Shown: positions 7,446 through 15,946, counted from the stretch's first letter. The stretch: DNA of 64,000 nucleotides from Streptomyces sp. CB02400 (GCF_001905725.1 NZ_LIWB01000002.1:171607-235606); one strand, 5' to 3'. Notes: a model not told the origin generated them from the sequence alone. Program-made: numbers and translations.

Positions 7446-8408
7446 ATGACGCGTGATGACACCACCGGAGACATCCCGGTCAATCCGGCGTTACGCCGGA
7501 TTCTGGCGCGGGCCGACGGGCCGGAGCTGCTGGAACTGCTGGCCGACGGGTTGTCGGGCGCGGATCTGACCACCTTGCTGCTGGAGGTGTTCCGGCGCCG
7601 GGCGGACCGGCTCTCGCCGGCCGACGTGATGCGGCGCTATCGCAGTGACCGGTTCGTGGCCCCGGCGCCGGTCGGGTTCGCCGCGCTGCGTCGCGCCGAG
7701 GACGTGCTGGTGTCGGCGTTGCCCGACGGCTTCGAGGTCCTCGTGCTCGCCCCGGTGGTGCCACTGGCCACGCACTCGGCCGTGGCGACCGTCGATCCGC
7801 GCAAGGTGATCGCGACTGTCCGGGGCAGTGAGGTGGCCGCCGATCCGACGAACGCACTCGCGCTGGAGGCATCGCACCGGCGAGCTCTGGCCCTGGCCGC
7901 CGACCCTCGCTCGAACGTGCCGGTCCGGCTGGCGGCCAGTCAGCGGGTGGTGCGCGCCCAGAGCTTCAAGGGCCCGGGGAACCTCGCCCACTTCCAGCTC
8001 TTCGGTCTGGTGACGGCCGGCCGGGACACCGGCAACCGGCTCTTCGAGCACCAGCACCTGACCGAGCACCTGAGGTTCGCCGCCCGGGTCATGGCCGGCA
8101 TCGGGGCACAGGACACACGGATCGGACTGACCTTCCTGGACGACGCGCCCGGTCCGACCCTCGAGCGGGTGCGTCACGACCTCGCCGGGCTGCCGCGGGT
8201 GGAAGTGTGCGAGGACCCCGACCGGGCCACCGGACGCGGCTACTACACCGGCGTCTGCTTCAAGATCTGCACCAGTATCGGAGGCAACCGGTTGGAAGTC
8301 GGCGACGGTGGCTTCGTCCCATGGAGCCGACTGCTCACCGGTAACCGCAAAGAACGCCTACTGATCAGCGGATTCGGTGTGGACCGCCTCGCCGAGGCCC
8401 TGACGTAG
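7446..8408 (+). CDS. Class II aminoacyl-tRNA-synthetase-like (HisRS/HisZ-like) protein
   Basis: A protein of 320 residues without an obvious annotation, but with landmarks of the histidyl-tRNA synthetase core. RVVRAQ at 168-173 and AHFQLFGLV at 181-189 resemble motif 2. GRGYYTGVCFKI at 263-274 resembles the HisRS-specific RGLDYYTGTVFE signature. GDGGF at 286-290 and ISGFGVDRLAEAL at 307-319 resemble GGRYD and motif 3. The anticodon-binding domain is missing, and about 70 N-terminal residues are unrelated helices. It may therefore be a HisZ-like or catalytic-core paralogue. No his genes are nearby. The fold assignment is my inference from motifs; the substrate is unknown. Confidence 0.7.
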   Translation: MTRDDTTGDIPVNPALRRILARADGPELLELLADGLSGADLTTLLLEVFRRRADRLSPADVMRRYRSDRFVAPAPVGFAALRRAEDVLVSALPDGFEVLVLAPVVPLATHSAVATVDPRKVIATVRGSEVAADPTNALALEASHRRALALAADPRSNVPVRLAASQRVVRAQSFKGPGNLAHFQLFGLVTAGRDTGNRLFEHQHLTEHLRFAARVMAGIGAQDTRIGLTFLDDAPGPTLERVRHDLAGLPRVEVCEDPDRATGRGYYTGVCFKICTSIGGNRLEVGDGGFVPWSRLLTGNRKERLLISGFGVDRLAEALT

Positions 8409-8513
8409 CGGTCGACCCCGGACGGCATCGGAGATCGAGTTCCCGGATCGGCCGGGCCGCCGCATCGACGGACCGCCGCATCGCCTGCGGTACGAAGCGG
8501 GCAGTCCGAGGGG

Positions 8514-8849
8514 CTAGATCACGGCCCTTTCTTCGGTGACCATGACCGCCACCGAATTCATGTCGATGAACTTGCTCTCGTCCGGGTTCACCAGTTCCCT
8601 GTAGTTCTCGGACGTGAAGAAGGCGTCGTGATCCGCCCAGCTTTCGAACCAGATCTCAGTGAGGCCGTCGTAGGCGGGGCCCGGGTAGCCTTCGGCGGGG
8701 ACCGGGTGGGAGACGGTGTACTTCTTCACGTACCGCTGGGCTTCCGGAATGGAGGTGAACAGCGGGGCGTGGCGGTCCCGGTGGTGCTCGACGAATTCCT
8801 CGAAGGTCATCCCGTCGATGCGGTTTATCATGAAGGCGAACTTGATCAC
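8514..8849 (-). CDS. EthD domain protein
   Basis: A protein of 111 residues with the dimeric alpha-beta barrel pattern of EthD: IKFAFMINRIDGMTFEEFVEHH, then HAPLFTSIPEAQRYVKKYTV, then ITEIWFESWADHDAFF-type spacing (seen as LTEIWFESWADHDAFF). Family members include small accessory proteins for ether and steroid degradation and oxidative decarboxylation, and many are of unknown function. The stop is TAG at 8514. It is divergent from a MerR regulator at 8991, and the 141-bp gap would hold both promoters, so MerR control is likely. No monooxygenase partner is present. Confidence 0.88.
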   Translation of the reverse strand: MIKFAFMINRIDGMTFEEFVEHHRDRHAPLFTSIPEAQRYVKKYTVSHPVPAEGYPGPAYDGLTEIWFESWADHDAFFTSENYRELVNPDESKFIDMNSVAVMVTEERAVI

Positions 8850-8990
8850 GGGCTTCTCCTTTTCGTGTTCACGGACGCGAGGGAGGGCGGCCGGACGCGC
8901 CGGCGGTGGGGCGTGAGCCGTGGGGTCAACCTAGGCGCTCACATCGATGTCAGGGGCAAGTCGCTGTGACCCGGAGCACACGGGGGTGGG

Positions 8991-9476
8991 ATGCGGATCG
9001 GTGAACTGTCCGCCCGGACGGGAGCGAGCCGTCGATCGCTGCGCTACTACGAGCAGCAGGGTCTACTGGTCAGTGCGAGGTCCCCCAGCGGCCAGCGGTG
9101 TTACGACGACGATCACGTCCGGCGGGTGGCGCTGATCCAGACGTTCCTGGCCGCCGGGATGTCCAGCAGGACCATCGCCCAGTTGGTCCCCTGCATGGCG
9201 CAGCCCGACGCGGACAGGGCCCGGCAGGCCTTGGCCGTCATGGATCGGGAGCGGATTCGTCTTTCGTCCGCGATCGACAGCCTGGCCGCCGCCAGAGAAG
9301 CGCTTGATCACCTGATTGGCGCCAATCGGGACTTTCTGGCGGACGCGGCGGGTGATTCGACCTCGGAGCAGCCGGAGCAGCCGGAGCAGCCGGAGCAGTC
9401 GGGTCGACAACCTGGTTCTCCTCCGGTGAGATGCTCCGGGCTGCGCGGTTCGCGCTCAAAAGCTTTCCCCGGCTGA
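8991..9476 (+). CDS. MerR family transcriptional regulator
   Basis: A protein of 161 residues. The N-terminal winged helix is typical (MRIGELSARTGASRRSLRYY, then GLLVSARSPSGQRCYDDDHV) and is followed by the dimerising coiled coil. Residues from about 124 form a low-complexity tail of repeated PEQ triplets, encoded by a CCGGAGCAG microsatellite, and then a basic segment. No effector-binding domain follows, so this is a short MerR with an unusual tail whose length may vary between strains. It is divergent from the EthD gene and probably regulates it. Confidence 0.9.
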   Translation: MRIGELSARTGASRRSLRYYEQQGLLVSARSPSGQRCYDDDHVRRVALIQTFLAAGMSSRTIAQLVPCMAQPDADRARQALAVMDRERIRLSSAIDSLAAAREALDHLIGANRDFLADAAGDSTSEQPEQPEQPEQSGRQPGSPPVRCSGLRGSRSKAFPG

Positions 9477-9771
9477 CGTCTTCCGCCGGGCGCCGCCTTC
9501 CCGAAGGTGATATGGGTGATATCTGCCGTAAGCTCTCTTTTGGTTCCCTCGTGCCACCCAACGCACCGAAATGCAATCGTCAGTTGATCCCCGACACCGT
9601 GGCGGGGGATACTGCCCGGCGATGCGTGTTCCCGGCCGAGTGGCACTCGCTTCAATATCCTCCCGTGCGGCTCGTCGGAGGCCATCTACCCAAAGATTAC
9701 TGGGCAGTTGACCTCGGGGTTTCGTGGTAGCGTTCTTGTTCGGAGGGACAGTGCAACCTGAAAGGGAAATC

Positions 9772-10380
9772 GTGAACACGGAGAAGATCGCCGCTCGCCG
9801 CCTTTCGCTGGAAGAGGTGACGAAGCTCGGTGTGAAGGACAGGATCTTCGTTTCCGCCGACACGGCAGAACTCAAACTTCCCGACTGCTATGTCCCTGCT
9901 TTTCTGACCAAGTCCGGTGAGGCTTTCGAGGGCGGCTCGATCACGGCGAGAACCGTATTCCAGGAAGAGGTCTCCTGCCTTCCCGACGACGAGAACGAAG
10001 CCGGAATCTACCTGGCCGACGAGAACGGCTCGGTGACCATCGAGGTCCTCCAGTCCGCCGGTGTCGTGCTGGACCTGGCGCTTTTCGTCCCCGGTGGGGA
10101 CAAGGGGTCCCTCTCGGCCCTTTACGCTGCGGCCCGGCAGGCGTTCGGCGCCGACGTCGTGCAGATCTGGCGCCAGGGCCTCAAGGAGGTTCCCGACGTG
10201 AAGGTCGACATCTTCGAGGAGCAGATTCCCCGGGGGCGCAAGGGGGGCGACAACCCCAAGCGTGACCGTCGCGCGATCGACACCTACCCCACCCGTGCGG
10301 ACTTCATCGAGTTCTCCGCGGGGTGGAAGCCGGTCGTCGAGATCCACAAGCCGGTTGTTGACGACACCCCGACCATCTGA
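9772..10380 (+). CDS. Hypothetical protein
   Basis: An acidic protein of 202 residues from the GTG at 9772, which has AAGGG six bases upstream; upstream in-frame starts at 9724 and 9751 are less well placed. Visible blocks are ARRLSLEEVTKLGVKDRIFV, KLPDCYVPAFLTKSG, VVLDLALFVPGGDKG and a polar C-terminus (FIEFSAGWKPVVEIHKP). No signal peptide or membrane helix is present. It stands alone: the upstream 295 bases hold no gene and downstream is a repeat tract. TTGACC at about 9708 may be a -35 element. I do not recognise the family. Codon use is normal for the replicon, so it is probably real. Confidence 0.65.
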   Translation: MNTEKIAARRLSLEEVTKLGVKDRIFVSADTAELKLPDCYVPAFLTKSGEAFEGGSITARTVFQEEVSCLPDDENEAGIYLADENGSVTIEVLQSAGVVLDLALFVPGGDKGSLSALYAAARQAFGADVVQIWRQGLKEVPDVKVDIFEEQIPRGRKGGDNPKRDRRAIDTYPTRADFIEFSAGWKPVVEIHKPVVDDTPTI

Positions 10381-10534
10381 GGTGGCGTCACCTCTCGTCT
10401 CGGCCTGAGGGAACGTCGGGAACGCATGCGCCGGACCCGGTCGGCCGGCTCCGCCCGACGGTGCGTGGAGACGCAGGCTGCCGAGGCGCAATGGACATGA
10501 GGCGGGAACCGTCCGCTCGCGTTCCCTTCACCGC

Positions 10535-10604
10535 GAGTGGTCACGAACGAGTGGTCACGAACGAGTGGTCACGAACGAGTGGTCACGAACGAGTGGTCAC
10601 GAAG
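10535..10604. repeat. Five tandem copies of a 14-bp unit
   Basis: The unit GAGTGGTCACGAAC is repeated five times without a gap; the last copy ends in G instead of C. The final eight bases overlap the 3-prime end of the hydrolase gene. The 14-bp length is not a multiple of three, so copy changes would alter a frame if translated. It looks like a variable-number repeat. Confidence 0.95.
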
Positions 10605-11562
10605 CGGACGCCCGCCGACTGCGCCGAAGCCCTGAGGGGACCGGTTCGGGGCGGTCGGCGCCCGGGTGCCCGGCGCCAAGGTGGGAAGTGAGGAAGCGGG
10701 CGGCGCGGTCGAGTGCGGCGTCCGCCTCGTCGAGGCGGCCGTAGTGGTGCTGGAAGACGTGGGGGAGGCCGGGCCCGACTTCGAGCGTGACCTCGACGCC
10801 GTCGGCGCCCGCGCGGCCGGCCAGCCGGACCGCGTCGTCGAGCAGTATCTCGTTCGCCCCGACCTGTACGAGGAGCGGGGGCAGTCCGGTGAGGTCGGCG
10901 AAGACCGGGCTGACCAGGGGGTGCGCCCGGTCGTCCGCGCCGGCGTAGAGATCGGCGTAGGCGCGCACGTCGGCCTCGGTGAAGATGGGGTCGGCCTCCT
11001 CCTTGGACCGGATGCTTGCTCCGGAGAGGGTGAGGTCGGTCCAGGGGGAAAAGACGACCACGGCGGCCGGTTGCGGCAGCCCGGCCTCCCGGGCCGCGAG
11101 CAGCGTGGCGATGCTCAGGCCGCCACCGGCGGAGTCGCCGGCCAGGACGAGGTCCCGTGGGTCGGTACCCGCTGCCAGCAGCTCGGGGTAGGCCGCGAGC
11201 CCGTCGTCGACGGCCGCGGGGAAGGGGTGCTCGGGCGCCAGTCGGTAGTCCACCGACACCGCCCGCAGCCCGGCACGGCGGGCCAGTTCGCCGACCAGTC
11301 CCGCATGGGTGTCCGGTGAGCCGATGACGTAGCCGCCGCCGTGCAGGTAGAGCAGCAGGCCGTGGGCGGAGGCCTCGGCCTGCTGCAGCTCCAGGGTCGG
11401 CCGCCCGCCCAGGACGGTCCTGCGGGTGACCACGTCCTCCGGCGCGGGGCGGGTGAGCGCCGCGCTGAAATCGCTGCGCTGCTGCTCGGGAGTGGGTCGC
11501 GTCTCGCTGCGCGGGGCGGAACGGAGTACGGCGTCCAGGGCGTCGCGCTGCTGTCGGGACAT
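10597..11562 (-). CDS. Alpha/beta hydrolase, HSL-type esterase
   Basis: An esterase of 321 residues of the hormone-sensitive-lipase family. It shows the oxyanion motif HGGGYVIGS, the nucleophile elbow GDSAGGGLS and the acid/base pair late in the protein (VGANEILLDDA and GLPHVFQHHY). These enzymes hydrolyse short acyl esters. The ATG at 11562 follows GGAGG at six bases; a longer reading to 11610 would run through the palindromic operator and is rejected. It is divergent from a MarR gene at 11671, and two palindromes in the gap suggest MarR control. The C-terminal 20 residues are basic and close to the 14-bp repeat tract. Confidence 0.9.
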   Translation of the reverse strand: MSRQQRDALDAVLRSAPRSETRPTPEQQRSDFSAALTRPAPEDVVTRRTVLGGRPTLELQQAEASAHGLLLYLHGGGYVIGSPDTHAGLVGELARRAGLRAVSVDYRLAPEHPFPAAVDDGLAAYPELLAAGTDPRDLVLAGDSAGGGLSIATLLAAREAGLPQPAAVVVFSPWTDLTLSGASIRSKEEADPIFTEADVRAYADLYAGADDRAHPLVSPVFADLTGLPPLLVQVGANEILLDDAVRLAGRAGADGVEVTLEVGPGLPHVFQHHYGRLDEADAALDRAARFLTSHLGAGHPGADRPEPVPSGLRRSRRASAS

Positions 11563-11590
11563 GTGGGGCCTCCATGAGTCGGATGCGAGG

Positions 11591-11610
11591 ATGGATTCCT
11601 GGGAATCCAT
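11591..11610. promoter_or_regulatory. Perfect palindrome, candidate MarR operator 1
   Basis: ATGGATTCCTGGGAATCCAT is a perfect 9-bp inverted repeat with a 2-bp spacer. It lies 29 bases upstream of the hydrolase start. Its core is the reverse complement of the second site at 11643-11656. Confidence 0.65.
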
Positions 11611-11642
11611 CTGTCCGATCCCAACCGGATTCCGGGGAAGAT

Positions 11643-11656
11643 GATTCCCAGGAATC
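11643..11656. promoter_or_regulatory. Candidate MarR operator 2
   Basis: GATTCCCAGGAATC is a 6-bp inverted repeat with a 2-bp spacer, ending 15 bases before the GTG start of the MarR gene. It fits autoregulation. A lone half-site, GGATTCC, occurs between the two palindromes near 11628. Confidence 0.6.
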
Positions 11657-11670
11657 TATTGGAGGCTGGT

Positions 11671-12117
11671 GTGAGTCACATCACTTCGATCTTCACCGAT
11701 CTCGTCCGCGTCGAGACCCGGCTCTACAACGCCGTGAACGCCCGGCTGCGCGCCGAACGAGGACTGGGGCTGGGGCAGTTCGAGTTCCTGGAGATCATCG
11801 ACCGCGTGCCGGGGTGCCGCGTGCTCGACATCGTCGGCGAACTGGCGATCACCGTGGGGGCCGTCAGCAAGGCGGTCGACCGGCTGGTGGCCGCGGGCTG
11901 GTGCCTGCGGGTCGCGCACCCCCAGGACCGTCGCTCGTCCGTCCTCCGCCTCACCTCCGAGGGCGAGCGGCAGCTGGCCGCTTCCCGCCCCCTTGTCGAA
12001 AGCGAACTCGCCTCACTGACCGAGGCGGTTCCCCCTGACGACCTGACCCGCATCGCCTCGACCCTGGCCGCCCTTCGCGCGACCTTGGAGGCGGGCTCCC
12101 ACGGCAGGCCGGGCTGA
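11671..12117 (+). CDS. MarR family transcriptional regulator
   Basis: A protein of 148 residues with a winged helix: LGQFEFLEIIDRVPG, then VLDIVGELAITVGAVSKAVD (helix-turn-helix) and the wing VAHPQDRRSSVLRLTSEGER. The start is GTG with GGAGG five bases upstream; the in-frame ATG at 11641 sits in the operator palindrome and lacks a ribosome binding site. It is divergent from the HSL esterase. The effector is unknown; a hydrophobic ester or fatty acid would fit the neighbour, but that is inference. Confidence 0.9.
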   Translation: MSHITSIFTDLVRVETRLYNAVNARLRAERGLGLGQFEFLEIIDRVPGCRVLDIVGELAITVGAVSKAVDRLVAAGWCLRVAHPQDRRSSVLRLTSEGERQLAASRPLVESELASLTEAVPPDDLTRIASTLAALRATLEAGSHGRPG

Positions 12118-12164
12118 GGGGAGGCGACGGGGAAGGGGGCGCGGCGGCAGGGGAGAATGAGGTC

Positions 12165-12356
12165 ATGGCGAAGTGCAAGAAGTGCGGTGCTCGGAAGCGT
12201 AGTTGGCCCCGTTCCTGCTCCCGGTGCCGCTCGAAGACTGACTGGACGGAGCCTGCCGCGGACGCCGCTGACCTTGCTTCGGGGGCAGGGCTGTTCGGCT
12301 GGCTCTGGCGAGGGGTCAAGGGGGTTGTGCGGCTGGTGCTGCGCACGGTCGACTGA
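12165..12356 (+). CDS. Small zinc-ribbon-like protein
   Basis: A basic protein of 63 residues. The N-terminus has two cysteine pairs, CKKC at 4-7 and CSRC at 18-21, that could form a small zinc ribbon. The C-terminus is an amphipathic helix (LFGWLWRGVKGVVRLVLRTV). GGGGAG and GAGG precede the ATG. It is not part of an obvious operon. A zinc ribbon with a membrane-facing helix suggests a small regulatory or anchoring protein, but no function is known to me. Confidence 0.7.
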   Translation: MAKCKKCGARKRSWPRSCSRCRSKTDWTEPAADAADLASGAGLFGWLWRGVKGVVRLVLRTVD

Positions 12357-12662
12357 CCGGACCCGGCGGACGCGTTCGGGCCATGAGGTCTTTGCCGGGA
12401 CGAACCGGATGAACCAGGTGAAAGCGACCCCGGGTGACTCCGAGGCCATCGACATCGATCAGGGCGCGGGGACGCGCGGCGACTCCGGGAGTCCGGCGGT
12501 CAGCCGGGCCCGCGTCCTGGACGCCTCGCCCCGAAGCCGCCACAGGAACGCCACCGCCCTGAACACGGGACGGGCCCGGACCGCACGCCCCGGGAGGTGT
12601 AGAACCGCCCCCACCGCTCACCCGGCCCCCACGGGACTCACGTACGACGGAGGGAGTCGGCC

Positions 12663-13499
12663 GTGCGGCAGAAACCGCCCGAGGGCACCGCGGAGATCCT
12701 CTTCATCGGCAACGCCACCCTGCTGATCCGCTACGGGGAGCTGACGCTGCTGACCGATCCGAACTTCCTGCACCGCGGGCAGTTCGCCCACCTCGGCTAC
12801 GGGCTCCGCTCGCGCCGGCTGACCGAGCCCGCCGTCGACGTGGCGGACCTGCCCCACGAGGACCTGGACGCCGTCGTGCTGTCACACCTGCACGGCGATC
12901 ACTTCGACCGGGTGGCCCGGCGCGGGCTGGACCGGGGCCTGCCGTTCGTCACCACCCCGCACGGTGCCCGTCTGCTGAAGGGGCTGTACGGGTTCCGCCG
13001 CGCCACCGGGCTGCGTACCTGGCAGAGCCGCACCCTGCGGCACGGGGACTCCTCCGTGCGCGTCACCTCGCTGCCGGGCCGCCACGCGCCCGGCCCGCTG
13101 CGGGCCCTGCTGCCGCCGGTGATGGGCAGCCTGCTGGAGTTCGGCGACCGCTCGGGGGAGATCCGGCTGGTTCTCTACCTGTCCGGCGACACCCTGATGT
13201 ACGACGGGCTGCGTGAGATCGCCGTGCGGTACCCGGACATCCACCTGGCCGTCCTGCACCTCGGCGGTACGACCCTGCCCGGCGGCCTGGTGGTCACCAT
13301 GGACGCCGGGCAGGGCGCCGACCTGCTCGACCTGCTGCGCCCGCGACGCGCGCTGCCCGTGCACCACAGCGACTACACGGTCTTCCGCTCCCCGCTGGAG
13401 GACTTCCTCGCGGAGGCGGGGCGCCGGGGACACCAGGCGCGCCTGGTGCGGTGCGCCCCGGGGGAGCGGGTGACCGTCGGCGCCCGGGCCACGGCCTGA
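12663..13499 (+). CDS. MBL-fold metallo-hydrolase
   Basis: A protein of 278 residues with the metallo-beta-lactamase signature HLHGDHFD at about 81-88, a further metal site SLPGRHAPG and the late aspartate in YLSGDTLMYDGL, followed by HLGGTTLPGG and HHSDYTVF. The order resembles the UlaG/RomA-like branch of the fold, and the length fits. The start GTG is followed by RQKPPEGTAEILFIGNATLL. It probably hydrolyses a phosphodiester, lactone or N-acyl phospholipid-like substrate. It appears monocistronic; the 300 bases upstream hold no gene. Confidence 0.9.
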   Translation: MRQKPPEGTAEILFIGNATLLIRYGELTLLTDPNFLHRGQFAHLGYGLRSRRLTEPAVDVADLPHEDLDAVVLSHLHGDHFDRVARRGLDRGLPFVTTPHGARLLKGLYGFRRATGLRTWQSRTLRHGDSSVRVTSLPGRHAPGPLRALLPPVMGSLLEFGDRSGEIRLVLYLSGDTLMYDGLREIAVRYPDIHLAVLHLGGTTLPGGLVVTMDAGQGADLLDLLRPRRALPVHHSDYTVFRSPLEDFLAEAGRRGHQARLVRCAPGERVTVGARATA

Positions 13500-13669
13500 C
13501 CCGCACGTCTCCACCCACGGGACGGGTCAGTGCGACAGCACGGCCGTGAACGTCGGGCGACGGTCCGCCGGTCAGGTCCGTGCCCGGCCCCGGCGTTCCC
13601 GTCCGCCGCGCTCGGCCAGTGCCCGGAGGCAGGCCGGGTCCTCGTCGGCCACGAGGCTCCCGCGGGCCG

Positions 13670-14128
13670 TTACAGGAACGCCCCCACCCCCATGGCCATC
13701 CCGAAGAGCACGAAGAAGACGCCCCAGGCCATGTTGGCGGTCGCCGAGTACGAGACGTTTCCCGGGCGTCCGTCCTTCGTGTGGACGACCACCACCCTCC
13801 TCGGGTCCCCCGGGTCGTAGCGCAGGACGACCGGGACGCCGGCGTGGAGGGGGTGGGACTCGTGGTTGAGGGGGGCGCGGCGGTAGGTCTGGGTGGGTGG
13901 GGCGTCGAGGTTGTTCACGGGTGGGGCCTGGTAGCGGACCTGGGGCGGGTGGGTCGTCGGGCCCTCGCGGCGGGCGCTGCGGGCGACCTCGCCGCGGGTG
14001 CGTTTGCCCCGGACGCCGAGGCGGCCGAGGGCCCGGCGCCGGCGCAGGGCGCCGCGCAGGATCGCGATGCCCAGGGCCGTCGCGCCGATGGCCATGACGA
14101 GTGTGATCGTGAGCCATGGCTGATCCAT
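13670..14128 (-). CDS. DUF3592 domain membrane protein
   Basis: A protein of 152 residues with one N-terminal membrane helix (LTITLVMAIGATALGIAILR), a soluble middle with a beta-rich DUF3592 core (VVLRYDPGDPRRVVVVHTKD) and a second C-terminal helix (ANMAWGVFFVLFGMAMGVGA). The termini are therefore probably on the same side, with the DUF3592 region between. The function is unknown. A degraded copy of the C-terminal half lies at 5499-5725, so the family has been duplicated in this region. Confidence 0.85.
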   Translation of the reverse strand: MDQPWLTITLVMAIGATALGIAILRGALRRRRALGRLGVRGKRTRGEVARSARREGPTTHPPQVRYQAPPVNNLDAPPTQTYRRAPLNHESHPLHAGVPVVLRYDPGDPRRVVVVHTKDGRPGNVSYSATANMAWGVFFVLFGMAMGVGAFL

Positions 14129-14224
14129 GTGGCCTCCCCCGGAGCCGACTCCAGCTCTCCTCGGAGACGGATGCGGTCATGCGGTGGTTCCCCGGGACAG
14201 AGCCCCGTCCGCCCCGCCGTGGAC

Positions 14225-14440
14225 TCACACCGGTCCGGCGCACGGCGAACCGGCATCGGTCCGGGACAGCGCGATCACATGATCCCGGTCGTCGAAGCGC
14301 AGGGAGACCGTGTAGTCCTCGCGGCGTGCGTGAATGCCGTTCCGGTTGTCGTCCCGGACCTGGAAGTCGTGGTGCCTGAGGTATCCCTCGGCCACCAGCC
14401 GCGGGAAGGAGGCGAAAGACTCACGGACGCGGCACCCGCC
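14225..14440 (-). pseudogene. Possible gene fragment, about 65 codons
   Basis: The 405-base gap between the DUF3592 and LysR genes holds a minus-strand frame ending TGA at 14225. It reads ESFASFPRLVAEGYLRHHDF, then DDNRNGIHARREDYTVSLRF, then DRDHVIALSRTDAGSP. The composition looks like real protein rather than a shadow. No good start or N-terminal part is visible; a GTG at LVAEGYL could serve. It is either a small gene or the tail of a lost one. The rest of the gap shows nothing I can name. Confidence 0.4.
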
Positions 14441-14533
14441 TGCCGCGGACGGCCCAGCGGGTCGGCATCGCCGTGGCCGAGGAACCGCTCCTGCCCGCGG
14501 CGACGTGTCGGGCGGTCGGCTCCGGGTGTGTGA

Positions 14534-15445
14534 TCAGGCGGAGTTCTCCCCGGGGCGGGGTCCGTGGTCCAGGCAGCAGCGGACGAAGTCCTGGACGACG
14601 GGATCGGTGTCGTCGGCGGGGGACCACGCGACGCCGACCCGACTGGGGCTGATGCCGCTGACGGGGCGGTAGGTCACGCCGGGGCGGGCGTAGAAGCGGG
14701 CGGCGGACGCGGGGGCGAAGGCGATGCCGTAGCCGTTGGCGATCGCGCTGAGCCAGTCGTCCGGCTGATCGGTGACGGCGCCGATGGTGACCGGGTGGCC
14801 GTCGCGTTCGTCGACGGCCAGCCAGTGGTCCCGCCACCAGCCGGACTCGGGCGGGGCGGCCACGAACGGTTCGTCCCGCAGATCGTCGAAGGCGATCAGG
14901 TCGCAGGTCGCCAAGGGGTGTCCCGTGGGGAGGGCGACCCAGCGGGGTTCGGTGAACAGCACCGCCGTCCGCAGGGCGTCCTGGCCGGGGAAGGGCATCC
15001 GCAGCAGGGCGACGTCGACGTCCCCGTCGGCGAGTCCGGCGCTCGGGTTCGACCAGGTGGCCTGCCGCATGTCCGCCCGCCAGCCCGGCCGGCGTCGGGC
15101 GAACTCCGTGATGATGCGCGGGGTCGCCTCGTTGGCGGCACTGGCCAGGAAGCCGACCCGCAGCACGCGGGCTGCCCGGCCGGCCGCGCTCTTGGCCTCC
15201 CGCAGCACCTGGTCCCAGTCGGCCAGCAGGCCGGGCACCCGCTCCGCCAGGGCCCGGCCCGGCTCGGTGAGGGCCATGCCGGTGCGGGACCGGGTGAACA
15301 ACCGCACTCCGAGCCGGGTCTCCAACTGCTTGATCTGCTTGGTGAGGGCCGGCTGGGACACGAACAGTCGTTCCGCGGCACGGGTGAGGGTCCCCTCCTC
15401 CGCCACGGCGACGAAATAGCGCAGCAGCCGAGTGTCCACATCCAT
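14534..15445 (-). CDS. LysR family transcriptional regulator
   Basis: A regulator of 303 residues. The N-terminal helix-turn-helix is classical (RLLRYFVAVAEEGTLTRAAE, then FVSQPALTKQIKQLETRLGV) and the rest is the periplasmic-binding-protein-like effector domain beginning VLRVGFLASAANEATPRIIT. It is divergent from a small DoxX-like membrane protein gene at 15580; the gap contains an ATA-N8-TAT-like dyad near 15457 that may be its binding site. LysR proteins usually activate the divergent gene with a small co-inducer. Confidence 0.93.
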   Translation of the reverse strand: MDVDTRLLRYFVAVAEEGTLTRAAERLFVSQPALTKQIKQLETRLGVRLFTRSRTGMALTEPGRALAERVPGLLADWDQVLREAKSAAGRAARVLRVGFLASAANEATPRIITEFARRRPGWRADMRQATWSNPSAGLADGDVDVALLRMPFPGQDALRTAVLFTEPRWVALPTGHPLATCDLIAFDDLRDEPFVAAPPESGWWRDHWLAVDERDGHPVTIGAVTDQPDDWLSAIANGYGIAFAPASAARFYARPGVTYRPVSGISPSRVGVAWSPADDTDPVVQDFVRCCLDHGPRPGENSA

Positions 15446-15579
15446 GCCGTCAGGTTATAGGTGCAGGTATTGGCCGTGGCTCCGAGGCTCGGGGAGGCTT
15501 GACGCAACGATCGGGCGGCGGCCCGCCCACGCCCGCCGCGCGGTCGGCCGAAGGGGGAGTCGTACCGAAGGGGGGCCAT

Positions 15580-15930
15580 ATGTCCACCGCCTACGTGATC
15601 GTCACCGTCATGACGGTCATCGCCAACGCCGCGATCTCCGTCGCGGACTTCATGAGGGCCGGGTTCGTCCTCGCCAACTCGGCCGAGGCCGGTGTCCCGC
15701 GGCCCTGGCTGCCTTGGCTCGGCGCGCTCAAGGCCGCGGGAGCCGCCGGGCTCCTGCTCGGGCTCCTGGGCGTCCGGTTCATCGGCGTCGCCGCCGCGAC
15801 GGGGCTCGTCCTGTTCTTCATCGGCGCCGTCGCCGCGCACATCCGGGCCCGCGTCTACCACAACATCGCGTTTCCCGGCGGCTACCTGGGTCTGGCCACC
15901 GCGTCCCTCGTCCTTGCCGCCGCGCGATAG
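15580..15930 (+). CDS. DoxX-like small membrane protein
   Basis: A protein of 116 residues with four predicted membrane helices: the N-terminal AYVIVTVMTVIANAAISVAD, then LKAAGAAGLLLGLLG, then AAATGLVLFFIGAVAAHI, then YLGLATASLVLAAA. This is the DoxX-like pattern seen in many actinobacterial inner-membrane proteins of unclear, possibly redox-related, function. The ATG at 15580 has GGGGGG four bases upstream; longer readings from 15499 lack a site. It is the likely target of the divergent LysR gene. Confidence 0.85.
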   Translation: MSTAYVIVTVMTVIANAAISVADFMRAGFVLANSAEAGVPRPWLPWLGALKAAGAAGLLLGLLGVRFIGVAAATGLVLFFIGAVAAHIRARVYHNIAFPGGYLGLATASLVLAAAR

Positions 15931-15946
15931 ACGCCGCCGAGTGGTC

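Noticed and set aside
10535..10604. CRISPR-like array
   Set aside because: Units are 14 bp, directly adjacent and without spacers, so this is a simple tandem repeat. No cas genes are present.
12411..12662. A coding region in the gap before the MBL gene
   Set aside because: The frames here have unusual composition and no ribosome binding site; they read into the MBL gene in the wrong frame.
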